Source of the DNA: Kiritimatiellia bacterium
GTDB taxonomy: Bacteria; Verrucomicrobiota; Kiritimatiellia; SLAD01
NCBI GenBank assembly: GCA_007134175.1
Contig: SLLF01000351.1
Location: 1 to 18,090, forward strand
Direction of reading: 5' to 3'
DNA length: 18,090 nt
The notes under the pieces were generated by a model. It saw nothing but the letters and a program-made list of their open reading frames with translations. It did not search any database and had not been told where the DNA came from. Below are positions 7,968-15,251 of the stretch, in pieces. The position numbers and the translations under genes are program-made. Each line of letters starts with the position of its first letter. Position 1 is the stretch's first letter.

Positions 7968-8734
7968 GGCGTGTTCCACTCATAAATGCGGGCAATACCA
8001 TAAAGGGTCAAGTACCGATCGTACACAAACGGCAACGACATCCCGCGCAACACCCAGGCCGCATACCCGCCTGTCGCGCACAAGGTTATTTGTCTTGCCC
8101 GTAGCGGTCGCATCAACTGCTCCACGATTTCCTTGACCATCCCGCGATAACCGTGCAGCGCACCCAATTGGATGGCTTGCACCGTGCTGCGCCCGATGGG
8201 GGAACGCACCGGATGTAATTCGGCGCGCGGCAACAACGCGGTGCGCTCAGCCAGATAATCGAGCATCAAATCGGGACCGGGCGCAATGGCGCCACCCACA
8301 TACCCTTTGCGCTTACGGATCACGTCGAAGGTGGTGGCGGTTCCGATATCCACCACGATAGCCGGTAGCGGATAGCGAGCCACCGTGCCGGCCAAATTCG
8401 CTAGACGGTCGGCCCCCATGGCCGCCGGATCGGGATAAGCGATCGGGGCCCCCAGGTCCAGGGTGTGGCACACCTGCAAGGCCGGTCGACCTGCACACTG
8501 TGCTAACGCGGCCGCCACGGTCGCTCCGGCTGCGGGCACGACGGATGCCCAAGCCGCCCCCCCCGCAGAGGCCCCTTGCAACAGGGTACGCAGGTGGGCG
8601 TGCAAGCTGCGCGCGGTCAGCGCATTTGTTGGAATTCGCGTGGTGCGGCGTATGCGCCCACCGCGGTACACCCCGACCACGGTGCTTGAATTGCCTACGT
8701 CCACCACCAACAAGCTGGACCGCGCGGCACTCAT
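7964..8734 (-). CDS. coaX: Type III pantothenate kinase
   Basis: Phosphorylates pantothenate, the first step of coenzyme A synthesis, in the cytoplasm. The 256-residue protein belongs to the ASKHA fold CoaX family: LLVVDVGNSSTVVGVY (8-23) is the N-terminal phosphate-binding motif, GADRLANLAG (107-116) carries the catalytic Asp109, and VVDIGTATTFD (127-137) and GGAIAPG (147-153) complete the site. The ATG at 8734 overlaps the nadC stop as ATGA and was preferred over an upstream extension that merely reads nadC out of frame. A clear ribosome site is lacking, consistent with coupling to nadC translation. coaX is often found near nadC and birA in bacteria; birA is absent here. Confidence 0.95.
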   Translation of the reverse strand: MSAARSSLLVVDVGNSSTVVGVYRGGRIRRTTRIPTNALTARSLHAHLRTLLQGASAGGAAWASVVPAAGATVAAALAQCAGRPALQVCHTLDLGAPIAYPDPAAMGADRLANLAGTVARYPLPAIVVDIGTATTFDVIRKRKGYVGGAIAPGPDLMLDYLAERTALLPRAELHPVRSPIGRSTVQAIQLGALHGYRGMVKEIVEQLMRPLRARQITLCATGGYAAWVLRGMSLPFVYDRYLTLYGIARIYEWNTP

Positions 8735-9594
8735 GTGATTTGCCAGTCCAAACCGCAATCCAGGCTGCGCACGGAATGGGTCAGTGCACCGACGGAGATG
8801 GCGGTCGGCTGCTGCGCCGCATAGGCCGCCACATTGGCCAAGGTGATACCGCCCGATACCTCCACCTGACAGCGCCCCCGGCAACGGGCCACGCATTCGC
8901 CAACGGCTTCCGGCGTCATGTTGTCCAGCAGCACCCAGTCGGGCGGATCGCTCCACAGCTCATCCAACTGTTCGGGCCGATCCACTTCCACCTGGACCAG
9001 TAGATCAGGATAGCGGCTTCGAGCCACCCTGATGGCCGCCGCCAAATGGCGTTTCGCGGTATGGTGCCAAAAGGCCAGATGGTTGTCCTTGATCATGATG
9101 CGATCGTAAAGTCCCAGACGATGATTCTGCCCGCCCCCGCAGGTCACCGCATATTTTTCCAGCGAGCGTAGGCCCGGCGTGGTCTTGCGCGTATCGAGAA
9201 TAGCCACCCCGTAGGGTTGCGCCAAGGCCACATAGCGCGCCGTCTCCGTCGCGATCCCGGACAAGTGCTGCAGAAAATTCAACGCAACACGCTCCCCGCT
9301 GAGTAACGCGCGCGCCTTGCCGCGCACCGCCAGTACCACCTGCCCGGGTTGCACCGTTTGGCCATCGGCGCACTCTATCTTGATGGTCACTTCCCTGTCC
9401 AGTTGCCGGAACACAGCGGCCGCCACCCGCGTACCGGCCACGACACCACACTCCCGGCTAACCACCAGGGCATGGCCCGTGGCGGCCTCCGGCACCAGCG
9501 CCAGCGTCGTGGCATCGCCACGGCCCAGGTCCTCTGCCAAAGCGGCCTGTACCCGTTCCATGGTGGCCGCCAACAGTGGTGGTGTATTTTCCAT
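8731..9594 (-). CDS. nadC: Nicotinate-nucleotide pyrophosphorylase (quinolinate phosphoribosyltransferase)
   Basis: Converts quinolinate and PRPP to nicotinate mononucleotide with release of CO2 in de novo NAD synthesis. The 287-residue length is normal. Diagnostic stretches are LSGERVALNFLQHLSGIAT (98-116), DTRKTTPGLRSLEKYAV (134-150), GGGQNHRLGLYDRIMIKDNH (153-172) and a late VEVSGGI and SVGALTHS, which hold the phosphoribosyl and quinolinate contacts. It is the first gene of the four-gene minus-strand operon. The ATG at 9594 has no recognisable ribosome site; an alternative ATG at codon 12 (9561) has none either, so the start is the least certain of the operon. Promoter elements in the 88-base divergent gap are not convincing. 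Confidence 0.95.
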   Translation of the reverse strand: MENTPPLLAATMERVQAALAEDLGRGDATTLALVPEAATGHALVVSRECGVVAGTRVAAAVFRQLDREVTIKIECADGQTVQPGQVVLAVRGKARALLSGERVALNFLQHLSGIATETARYVALAQPYGVAILDTRKTTPGLRSLEKYAVTCGGGQNHRLGLYDRIMIKDNHLAFWHHTAKRHLAAAIRVARSRYPDLLVQVEVDRPEQLDELWSDPPDWVLLDNMTPEAVGECVARCRGRCQVEVSGGITLANVAAYAAQQPTAISVGALTHSVRSLDCGLDWQIT

Positions 9595-9682
9595 GGCGGG
9601 AGTGAATCACACCCCCGTAGACGATTCAAGCTCACACGGATAATGATTTGCACGATGGATCGTAGCGCGATAAGCTGAGTAC

Positions 9683-10456
9683 ATGATGTGGGAAGCAACT
9701 ACGATTAATCCGGGGGCGACGCGGCACTGGCAGGTTGGGCCTTGCAAGCTGTGGGTGCGGCGTTTGCCCGATGAGTGGCAAACGTATGTGGAACGGGACC
9801 CGGACAGTCCCCATGTGGAGGTCTGGGCGGTTGACGATCCGGGTCCCGGGGAAGCCACCTGGACCCGCTTCGCCGCGGTGCGCGACGACCACCAGGTGGA
9901 GGTACGACCCCAGCTACCGGAACGCCCTGTGATTGTGCGGCCGGAAACCTCGTTTCTCTTCCCGGGCGGTAGCGACCTGACCTTCTATGTCAGCATTCCG
10001 CTTCACCTGGGGATCTTTACCGGGCCAGGCGGGGAACGGTCGCTGGGCGAGGTGCCTACGGTCATTTTGTCCAACTCCTTTTTCGGGGAACCCACCACCG
10101 GCCAACTCGGTTTTGCCTTGAAGACCACGGCCCGCCGTGATCCTGCCGATTTGCGGCAACAACCGCACCTGGCGGCCTGCCCCGTACATGTCCGCAATCC
10201 TACCGGTGTGACCATGGCGTTTGAGCGGCTCTGCCTCTACACGCGTCACCTCGCCATTTACAAGGGGAGCAACCGCCTCTGGACCAGCCTGGCGGAAGTG
10301 ACCTATCGCGGACCTACGGAACCGCAACAACTGAAATATCCGGACCGGACCGGACCGGAAGCCGGCGAAGTGGAGCCCTGGATTCCGCCGCGCGAACCCG
10401 CGCCACAGGGACGGTTGCAACGGCAGCTTTCGGCGTTCAAATCCTTCATCACCTGA
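9683..10456 (+). CDS. DUF432 family protein
   Basis: A 257-residue soluble-looking protein with no signal peptide or membrane segment. I recognise the DUF432 family pattern: an N-terminal KLWVRRLPDEW, a central LPERPVIVRPETSF followed by DLTFYVSIPLHL, then VPTVILSNSFFGEPTTG, CPVHVRNPTGV, RLCLYTRHLAIY and LWTSLAEVTYRG. The biochemical role of the family is unknown to me. It lies 24 bases upstream of an MscS-type channel gene on the same strand, and from memory DUF432 genes are recurrently next to such channels, so a regulatory or structural partnership at the membrane is plausible. The start is one of two consecutive ATG codons at 9683 and 9686, with no strong ribosome site. The C-terminal 40 residues are Pro-rich and probably flexible. 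Confidence 0.8.
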   Translation: MMWEATTINPGATRHWQVGPCKLWVRRLPDEWQTYVERDPDSPHVEVWAVDDPGPGEATWTRFAAVRDDHQVEVRPQLPERPVIVRPETSFLFPGGSDLTFYVSIPLHLGIFTGPGGERSLGEVPTVILSNSFFGEPTTGQLGFALKTTARRDPADLRQQPHLAACPVHVRNPTGVTMAFERLCLYTRHLAIYKGSNRLWTSLAEVTYRGPTEPQQLKYPDRTGPEAGEVEPWIPPREPAPQGRLQRQLSAFKSFIT

Positions 10457-10480
10457 TCGACAGTAGAGGAGTGCAGCCTT

Positions 10481-11347
10481 ATGGAATGGTTAGCCAATTT
10501 GGTTGAGAGCCCGCGTTTTTACATCTTGTTACGCAGTGCCATTTTGCTCGCGATCGGGTTGCCGGTCCTGCACCTGCTGGCGAGCGGCGGACGGCGCCTG
10601 GCCAAGGCGCGCACCAGCGACCAGGCCGCGATGCTGGTGGGTAAAGGGATCTTCTATACCGGCGTGCTGTTGCTGATCATCATGATCATGCAAAACCTCG
10701 GGTTCAAATTGACCGCCATTCTGGGGGCTGCCGGCATTATAGGCGTCGCCCTCTCGTTCGCTTCCCAAACCAGTCTCTCCAACATCATCAGCGGGATCTT
10801 CCTGATCTGGGAAAGACCGTTCGCCGTTGGCGACGTGATCGATGTCAACGGGACGGTCGGCATGGTGCTCTCCATCGATTTGCTGTCGGTTAAAATGCGC
10901 ACGCTGGATAACCGCTTCCTGCGGGTTCCCAACGAAACCATCATCAAATCACAGGTCATCACCATCACCCGTTTCCCCATCCGCCGGTTGGATCTGGATA
11001 TTGGCGTTGCCTACAAGGAGGATGTCGACCGGGTCATGAAGCTCCTGGTTGAAATCGCCGATGCCAACCCCTACTCGCTGGACGAGCCGCGCCCCCTCAT
11101 TATCTTCAAGAACTTTGGGAATTCCGCGATCGAGATCATGCTGGGCGTCTGGTTTTCCAAGACCGATTTGCTGAACCTCAGAAACTCCATCATGTGCGAA
11201 ATAAAAAAGCGTTTTGATGCCGAGGGTATCGAGATTGCCTTCCCGCATGTGAGCCTCTATACCGGCAGCGCCACCCAGCCGTTCCCCGTGCGCGTCGTCG
11301 AGGGCAACGCCGCCACGCCTGCGGAGACCGCCAGCGAATCCAGCTAG
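10481..11347 (+). CDS. MscS family mechanosensitive channel
   Basis: A 288-residue small-conductance mechanosensitive channel, nearly the same length as E. coli MscS. Predicted membrane helices lie at about 12-34, 55-72 and 77-110. The third is the pore-lining helix with the family pattern LGAAGIIGVALSFASQTSLSN (81-101), then IWERPFAVGDVIDVNGTVG (109-127), which starts the cytoplasmic beta domain. RVPNETIIKSQVI and the C-terminal alpha/beta domain (about 155-265) follow. It should relieve turgor during hypo-osmotic shock as a heptamer in the inner membrane. A clear AGAGGAG ribosome site (10465-10471) precedes the ATG. It is probably co-transcribed with the DUF432 gene. The last 20 residues are a low-complexity Ala/Glu/Ser tail. 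Confidence 0.95.
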   Translation: MEWLANLVESPRFYILLRSAILLAIGLPVLHLLASGGRRLAKARTSDQAAMLVGKGIFYTGVLLLIIMIMQNLGFKLTAILGAAGIIGVALSFASQTSLSNIISGIFLIWERPFAVGDVIDVNGTVGMVLSIDLLSVKMRTLDNRFLRVPNETIIKSQVITITRFPIRRLDLDIGVAYKEDVDRVMKLLVEIADANPYSLDEPRPLIIFKNFGNSAIEIMLGVWFSKTDLLNLRNSIMCEIKKRFDAEGIEIAFPHVSLYTGSATQPFPVRVVEGNAATPAETASESS

Positions 11348-11396
11348 TCCGCCCTTATCGCTTGCGTTCCTTGTGCCGGCGTACCGAACCGAAGCT

Positions 11397-11416
11397 CGTC
11401 GCCGTGGTGGCGAACG
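11397..11416. terminator. Weak hairpin between convergent genes
   Basis: CGTCGCC and GGCGAACG pair as a 7-base stem with one bulged A around a 5-base loop. It lies in the 87-base gap between the end of the MscS gene and the end of the receptor gene. There is no T-run on either strand, so it is at best a weak or Rho-assisted terminator. Confidence 0.25.
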
Positions 11417-11434
11417 AAGACTGGTGCGTACCGC

Positions 11435-13510
11435 TTAGAACGTGTAGGTCGCGCCCACTTTGAAACTGCGTTCGGGACCGACATAGATGCCCTGGCGCAG
11501 ACCCGTAATGTATTCCTCGTCGGTGAGGTTCTTGATGGCGCCAAATACGCTCACGTTCGACCTGAGCGCATAACGGCCCGTCAGATCAACGGTGTAGTAG
11601 CTCGGGATCAACCCGCCCCAGGTGCCGGTCTTTTCGGTGGTGAAGGCCCTGGCGTTCATTCCGTCACCGAACACTTCATCAACCACATTCAGCAGCAGGT
11701 TTGCCTGTAAGCGGCCGTGCTGATATCCCACCGAGAGATTCGCTGTCCACTCGGGTGAATAAGGCAACCGGTTGCCCTTAAGCGCATCACCGGGTCGGTC
11801 CTCCCCGAACTCCGCTGTCGGGACCCACGTCACATTGCCATCCACATAGAGGCCGTTTTCAAACGCATAGCCGAGTGCCGCTTCCATCCCCTGGATGAGT
11901 GCGCTTCCCTCGTTCGGGTCGCGGATGCCGGAAACACCCGGATCCACTTGATTGGAAAAATCCATCTGGAACGCGGTTACCTCGTAGTGCAACCGACCGT
12001 CATCGCCCCGTATCCCGAACTCGATATTCACCGAGGTCTCCGCCTTGGTGGGCGGGGTATCCACGCCTATGACACTACCCACTAGCGGCGGCGCAAAGGC
12101 GCGGTACACACTGCCGTAGAGCTGTGCCAACGGATCAATCCGGTAGCTGACCCCGATGCCCGGCATGAATTCGGTGTTGGAAAACGGGTCGGCGGAACGG
12201 GTGCGCCGCACGTCATCCCGTTTTTGTTCATACGTCTCCACCCGCAACCCGGCGGTAACGGCAAACCGGTCGGTTGCGTCGAAGCGATTCTGGCCAAACA
12301 ACGCCAGACTATCGGCTGAATCCAGCCGGTGGCGAAGCAGCGGTTGGTTCGGGGTGCGGGGCGTTGCCCGATCGGCCCGGATTGTTTGATCCAACATCTC
12401 CTCCGTTATTACGCGCACCCCGAATTCCGCCTCATTGCCCATGCCGAACAGCCCATGCTGCAGGGCCAGGCGCGAGTCGAGACCCAGTCGTTCAAAGGTC
12501 CGGTTGTTTCCTTGCACCTCGTCACCGAAGTTCCAGACCCTGAAGCCATCTGCGTTGGTGGTCGTGGGATTATCATCCACCAACTGAAAGCGCCAGTAAT
12601 CCCGGCTCATCTCACTCCAGTATACCTGTGTCTGCAAGGTCACGTCCGGATGGATGAACCACTCGTGGCTCACATCGAAGGCCTTGCGCGTCGTCAAGAA
12701 CCAGTCGTCGGGGGCGGGATTGAACCGGGCACCGGCCCGGTAGGCATCCGGGAACAACCCGCGATAGGAGATGTTGGCGTCCGTTTCGTAGTACAGAAAC
12801 TTCACGCCCACGAACTGGTTAGCGCCGATGGCGGTTCCCGTTTTGACCATCACATCCGTCGTATCATAGCGCTTGTCCATAAAACCATCGCTCTCGGCTC
12901 GAGTGGCGATGACGCCAAAATGCGCGTCGCCGGCCGGCGTGCTGCCGCCGACCTCGACGGTCGTTTCATAGGTATTCCAGGAGCTCACCCGACCACTGAT
13001 GGAAACACCGTCATCCGGCGTCTTGGTCTGGTAGTTGATCACCCCGCCGATGGTATTCGGGCCGTAACGCAGCGAAGCCGCACCCTTGAGAACCTCGGCA
13101 CCGCGCATGCGCTGAATGCGCGGGTTATAGTAACGCGCGTTGCCAACAAATATACCGGGCTGAATAGGTACACCATCTTCCAGGACCAGCGTCTTGTAAT
13201 CGCCCGCGGGCAGGCCGCGCACCCCCACATTGACCACCACGGCGCTCTCTTCCTCGCCCTTGACATAGATACCGGGCACGCGGCGCAGGACATCCTCCGT
13301 TGATCGCGCCTGTACCCGCCCCATGATTGCATCCGTCACCAGCGACACCGATCCCGGCAGCAGCTGGGCCTCTTGCTGCCTGCCGAGCACCGTGACGGTA
13401 CCCAGCTGGATCGTGCGTTCATCCAACTCATTTGCCCGCAATACCGGCCCCCACCCCAACACCATAGCCACCACCGCCAACCCCATAACTGTATCTATCC
13501 TGATCCTCAT
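11435..13510 (-). CDS. TonB-dependent outer-membrane receptor (FecA-like)
   Basis: A 691-residue outer-membrane beta-barrel receptor that takes up a scarce ligand using TonB/ExbBD energy. A signal peptide (about 1-26, cleavage probably after VLRA) is followed by a possible TonB box around TIQLGTVTV (33-41). The plug domain carries TEDVLRRVPGIYV (71-83), VGVRGLPAG, VLEDGVPIQPG (109-119) and EVLKGAASLRYGPNTIGGVI (139-158). The barrel runs to a terminal ATYTF ending in the usual aromatic residue. The plug pattern is closest to FecA-type ferric-citrate receptors, but the ligand cannot be set from sequence. ATG 13510 was chosen over a frame opening at 13633 because it starts the signal peptide and follows a GAAGAGGG ribosome site. 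No transporter or siderophore gene is adjacent. Confidence 0.93.
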   Translation of the reverse strand: MRIRIDTVMGLAVVAMVLGWGPVLRANELDERTIQLGTVTVLGRQQEAQLLPGSVSLVTDAIMGRVQARSTEDVLRRVPGIYVKGEEESAVVVNVGVRGLPAGDYKTLVLEDGVPIQPGIFVGNARYYNPRIQRMRGAEVLKGAASLRYGPNTIGGVINYQTKTPDDGVSISGRVSSWNTYETTVEVGGSTPAGDAHFGVIATRAESDGFMDKRYDTTDVMVKTGTAIGANQFVGVKFLYYETDANISYRGLFPDAYRAGARFNPAPDDWFLTTRKAFDVSHEWFIHPDVTLQTQVYWSEMSRDYWRFQLVDDNPTTTNADGFRVWNFGDEVQGNNRTFERLGLDSRLALQHGLFGMGNEAEFGVRVITEEMLDQTIRADRATPRTPNQPLLRHRLDSADSLALFGQNRFDATDRFAVTAGLRVETYEQKRDDVRRTRSADPFSNTEFMPGIGVSYRIDPLAQLYGSVYRAFAPPLVGSVIGVDTPPTKAETSVNIEFGIRGDDGRLHYEVTAFQMDFSNQVDPGVSGIRDPNEGSALIQGMEAALGYAFENGLYVDGNVTWVPTAEFGEDRPGDALKGNRLPYSPEWTANLSVGYQHGRLQANLLLNVVDEVFGDGMNARAFTTEKTGTWGGLIPSYYTVDLTGRYALRSNVSVFGAIKNLTDEEYITGLRQGIYVGPERSFKVGATYTF

Positions 13511-13674
13511 ATAATCGATCCCTCTTCTTTTATGAATTCGTACCCTCTGAAATGACCTCCCGCGGCTACAGCGCCGCCCGCATCTGTGCCAGAGACTGTG
13601 ATTGCCTCCTCTAGCCTCCTTAGGATCGAGCATGACCCCCAGCCTCTCGCTGCCACACGACCGCCATATGCGCT

Positions 13675-13703
13675 ATTACTAATGCATTCGTATTACATGT
13701 CAA
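13675..13703 (-). promoter_or_regulatory. Sigma70-like promoter of the TonB receptor gene
   Basis: On the minus strand a perfect TTGACA (13703-13698) is followed after 17 bases by AGTAAT (13680-13675), four of six matches to TATAAT. AT-rich DNA just upstream of the -35 box could act as an UP element. It predicts a start near 13668 and a leader of about 158 nucleotides before the ATG at 13510. Confidence 0.55.
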
Positions 13704-13726
13704 TCATATATTATATTCGTATATTA
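13686..13726. promoter_or_regulatory. Operator-like direct repeats around the receptor -35 box
   Basis: ATTCGTAT occurs at 13686-13693 and again at 13715-13722, one copy on each side of the -35 element, 29 bases start to start. A second direct repeat, TATATTA, occurs at 13707-13713 and 13720-13726. The arrangement fits binding of a dimeric or tandem regulator that would block or recruit polymerase. The pattern does not match the classical Fur box that I know. Confidence 0.4.
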
Positions 13727-13753
13727 GCGCGGGCGGTCGGAATCTGTTCTTTA

Positions 13754-13799
13754 CCGAACTGGCACTTGGCGGTCCCGGGAACGCCGAGCACCAGCTCGG
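13754..13799. repeat. 46-base imperfect palindrome, REP-like
   Basis: Two 23-base arms meet at CCC|GGG (13776/13777). The left arm and the reverse complement of the right arm agree at 18 of 23 positions. The right arm contains its own hairpin, GCCGAGC-ACCA-GCTCGGC (13783-13800), with a perfect 7-base stem. Inverted copies of a short GC-rich unit, each able to fold alone, are the build of REP/BIME-type dispersed elements. No second copy is in the window. Confidence 0.6.
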
Positions 13800-13873
13800 C
13801 CTATCGGAAACAACGGATGGGAGGGCAAAACGTCACGCAAATCGCCGATGCGGCCTCCCCACCGTAATGGCGC

Positions 13874-13902
13874 GTGACAAACCGCGGGTGCTCGCCTATG
13901 AT
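13874..13902 (+). promoter_or_regulatory. Sigma70-like promoter of the response regulator-csgG-trx-ruvAB operon
   Basis: GTGACA (13874-13879) and TATGAT (13897-13902) each match consensus at five of six bases and are separated by exactly 17 bases. The predicted start near 13909 leaves a short leader with an AAGGAGTG ribosome site before the ATG at 13932. Confidence 0.6.
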
Positions 13903-13931
13903 CGGGCCATTATAACACGAAGGAGTGAACG

Positions 13932-14288
13932 ATGTTTTTAGTGGCGGACGACGATAAAGTAATGAACCAGTTGCTGCGCACGCTACTGGAGGATGAGGGC
14001 TACCAGGTGGAATCGGTCTACGACGGGCAACAGGCCTATGAACGGCTAAAAAAGGGCGATTGCCAGGGCGCCATTCTGGACATTCGCATGCCGGGCGTGA
14101 ACGGGGCGGAACTGCTGATGCTGATGGGCAGCGAGGGGCTGGACGTGCCGGTGATTGTAGTGGCCGGATTCCCCGATTTCGACGAGACGGAGATGAAGCA
14201 GTTTCCCAACGTGAAGCGCTTCTTTCTCAAGCCGTTATACCCCGAGGAAGTGCTGGCGGCGGTGAAGGAGATGGCCCCGCTCACATGA
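13932..14288 (+). CDS. Single-domain response regulator (CheY-like receiver)
   Basis: A 118-residue receiver domain with no output domain. The acidic pocket is ADDD (residues 5-8), the phosphorylation site is Asp50 in ILDIRMPGVNG, and the conserved Lys is Lys100 in FLKP. The conserved Thr/Ser that normally follows beta-4 is replaced by Ala78 (VIVVAGF), so the phosphorylation-driven switch may be altered. The start follows a strong AAGGAGTG site. Its stop overlaps the ATG of the CsgG-family gene as ATGA, so the two are translationally coupled. No histidine kinase is nearby, so its phospho-donor and partner are unknown. Confidence 0.9.
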   Translation: MFLVADDDKVMNQLLRTLLEDEGYQVESVYDGQQAYERLKKGDCQGAILDIRMPGVNGAELLMLMGSEGLDVPVIVVAGFPDFDETEMKQFPNVKRFFLKPLYPEEVLAAVKEMAPLT

Positions 14289-15235
14289 GGCGATGCGGGC
14301 AGTCCCCTCTTGCCGGCTGGCTACTGATCGCCCTGATCGGCGGCGGCTGCGCTTCGCCGGCCTACCGGCGCGCACCGCGCGACGGCGCAGTGACGCCCTC
14401 CGCGACCCCGGTGATTCGCCCGGTGGTGGCCGTGACGGATTTCGAGAACCGCGCCAATTTCAGCGGACAATGGAACTTGGGCAACGGGATGGCGGAGATC
14501 ATGATCGAGCGGCTAATGTACAGCGATCAAGTAACCGTCCTCGAACGCCAGCACCTGGACGGCGTGCTGGCGGAGATCATGCGGCAGGGCCGCGACCTGT
14601 TCCGCCGCGAAGGCCGGGTGGAACGCGGGCGGTTGAAGAATGCCCGCTATCTGATCCGCGGCGTGGTAACGGATTTCACCGTCACCGGCGACGCCTCCGG
14701 GTGGTTCGGTCATCCCAGCGTGAGCGGCCAGGTGCGCGGCACGCGCACACGCGTGGGCTTGTACGTAACGGTGTCCGATGTGGAATCCGGACAGATCATC
14801 AGCGCCGTACGCACGGAAGGCTCCGCCGGGCAACGACGCGTGCGCGGCGGTATCAATTACCGGGACCTTTCCTTTGGCGGTGATGCCTTTTTCCGAACTC
14901 CGCTGGGGCGGGCCACGCAGACGGCCATGGACCGGGCGGTCCGGCGTATCCTGACCGACCTACCCGAGGAACGCTGGGTGCCGCGGGTGGCCGAAAGCGG
15001 CGTGGACTGGGTCATCGTGAACGGCGGCGAAAACGTTGCGCTGCGCCAGGGGCAACGACTGTGGGTGCGCGAGGAGGGTCGCCGTGTAACCGACCCGGTT
15101 ACCGGCGACGTTATCGAGCAACTGCCCGGACGCGTCGTGGGCGAATTGGAAGTCGTCGAGGTCATGCCGCTGGCGGCCCGGGCCGTGCTGCTTGACGGGG
15201 AGGCGAAACGCGGCCATTTTCTCGAGTACCCCTGA
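14285..15235 (+). CDS. CsgG-family outer-membrane lipoprotein
   Basis: A 316-residue envelope protein. The N-terminus is a lipoprotein-type signal ending in ALIGGGC, with Cys22 the likely lipidated residue, although Gly at -3 makes the lipobox imperfect. The CsgG domain follows (about 46-225): PVVAVTDFENRANF (46-59), the helix GNGMAEIMIERLM, TVLERQHLDGVLAE (84-97) and ARYLIRGVVTDF (120-131). Residues about 238-310 look like a FlgT C-terminal-type domain (VNGGENVALRQGQRL, DPVTGDVI, VGELEVVEV). Proteins of this class form outer-membrane secretion pores or assembly factors. No curli or other obvious substrate gene is in the window. The ATG at 14285 overlaps the preceding stop; an open extension to 14060 only reads the receiver gene out of frame. 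Confidence 0.88.
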   Translation: MRRCGQSPLAGWLLIALIGGGCASPAYRRAPRDGAVTPSATPVIRPVVAVTDFENRANFSGQWNLGNGMAEIMIERLMYSDQVTVLERQHLDGVLAEIMRQGRDLFRREGRVERGRLKNARYLIRGVVTDFTVTGDASGWFGHPSVSGQVRGTRTRVGLYVTVSDVESGQIISAVRTEGSAGQRRVRGGINYRDLSFGGDAFFRTPLGRATQTAMDRAVRRILTDLPEERWVPRVAESGVDWVIVNGGENVALRQGQRLWVREEGRRVTDPVTGDVIEQLPGRVVGELEVVEVMPLAARAVLLDGEAKRGHFLEYP

Positions 15236-15251
15236 GTAGGAGCGAAGACGC

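Larger units (their letters stand above)
13511..13931. other. Divergent intergenic region, 421 bases
   Basis: This is the largest gene-free stretch. It holds a leader and promoter for the receptor gene (minus strand), operator-like repeats, a 46-base imperfect palindrome, and a promoter with ribosome site for the response-regulator operon. A 93-codon frame at 13586-13867 has no ribosome site, spans the palindrome and promoter sequences, and is not judged a gene. The block 13680-13727 is markedly AT-rich against the surrounding GC-rich DNA. Confidence 0.8.

Noticed and set aside
8735..8956. 5' extension of the coaX frame
   Set aside because: Reads nadC in another frame; the conserved CoaX N-terminus starts at 8734.
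9648..9676. Possible + strand promoter before the DUF432 gene (TTGCAC, 17 bases, TAAGCT)
   Set aside because: The -10 matches at only three of six bases and would place the start almost on the ATG.
12329..13303. 324-codon open frame on the + strand
   Set aside because: Entirely antisense to the well-supported TonB receptor gene; no ribosome site and no recognisable family, typical of GC-rich shadow frames.
13511..13668. Cobalamin or TPP riboswitch in the receptor leader
   Set aside because: Neither the GCCACTG-type cobalamin core nor the CTGAGA TPP core was found.
13586..13867. 93-codon frame in the intergenic region
   Set aside because: No ribosome site, runs through the promoter repeats and the palindrome, and its sequence resembles no protein I know.
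14060..14284. 5' extension of the CsgG-family frame
   Set aside because: It overlaps the receiver gene out of frame; the lipoprotein signal begins at the ATG at 14285.
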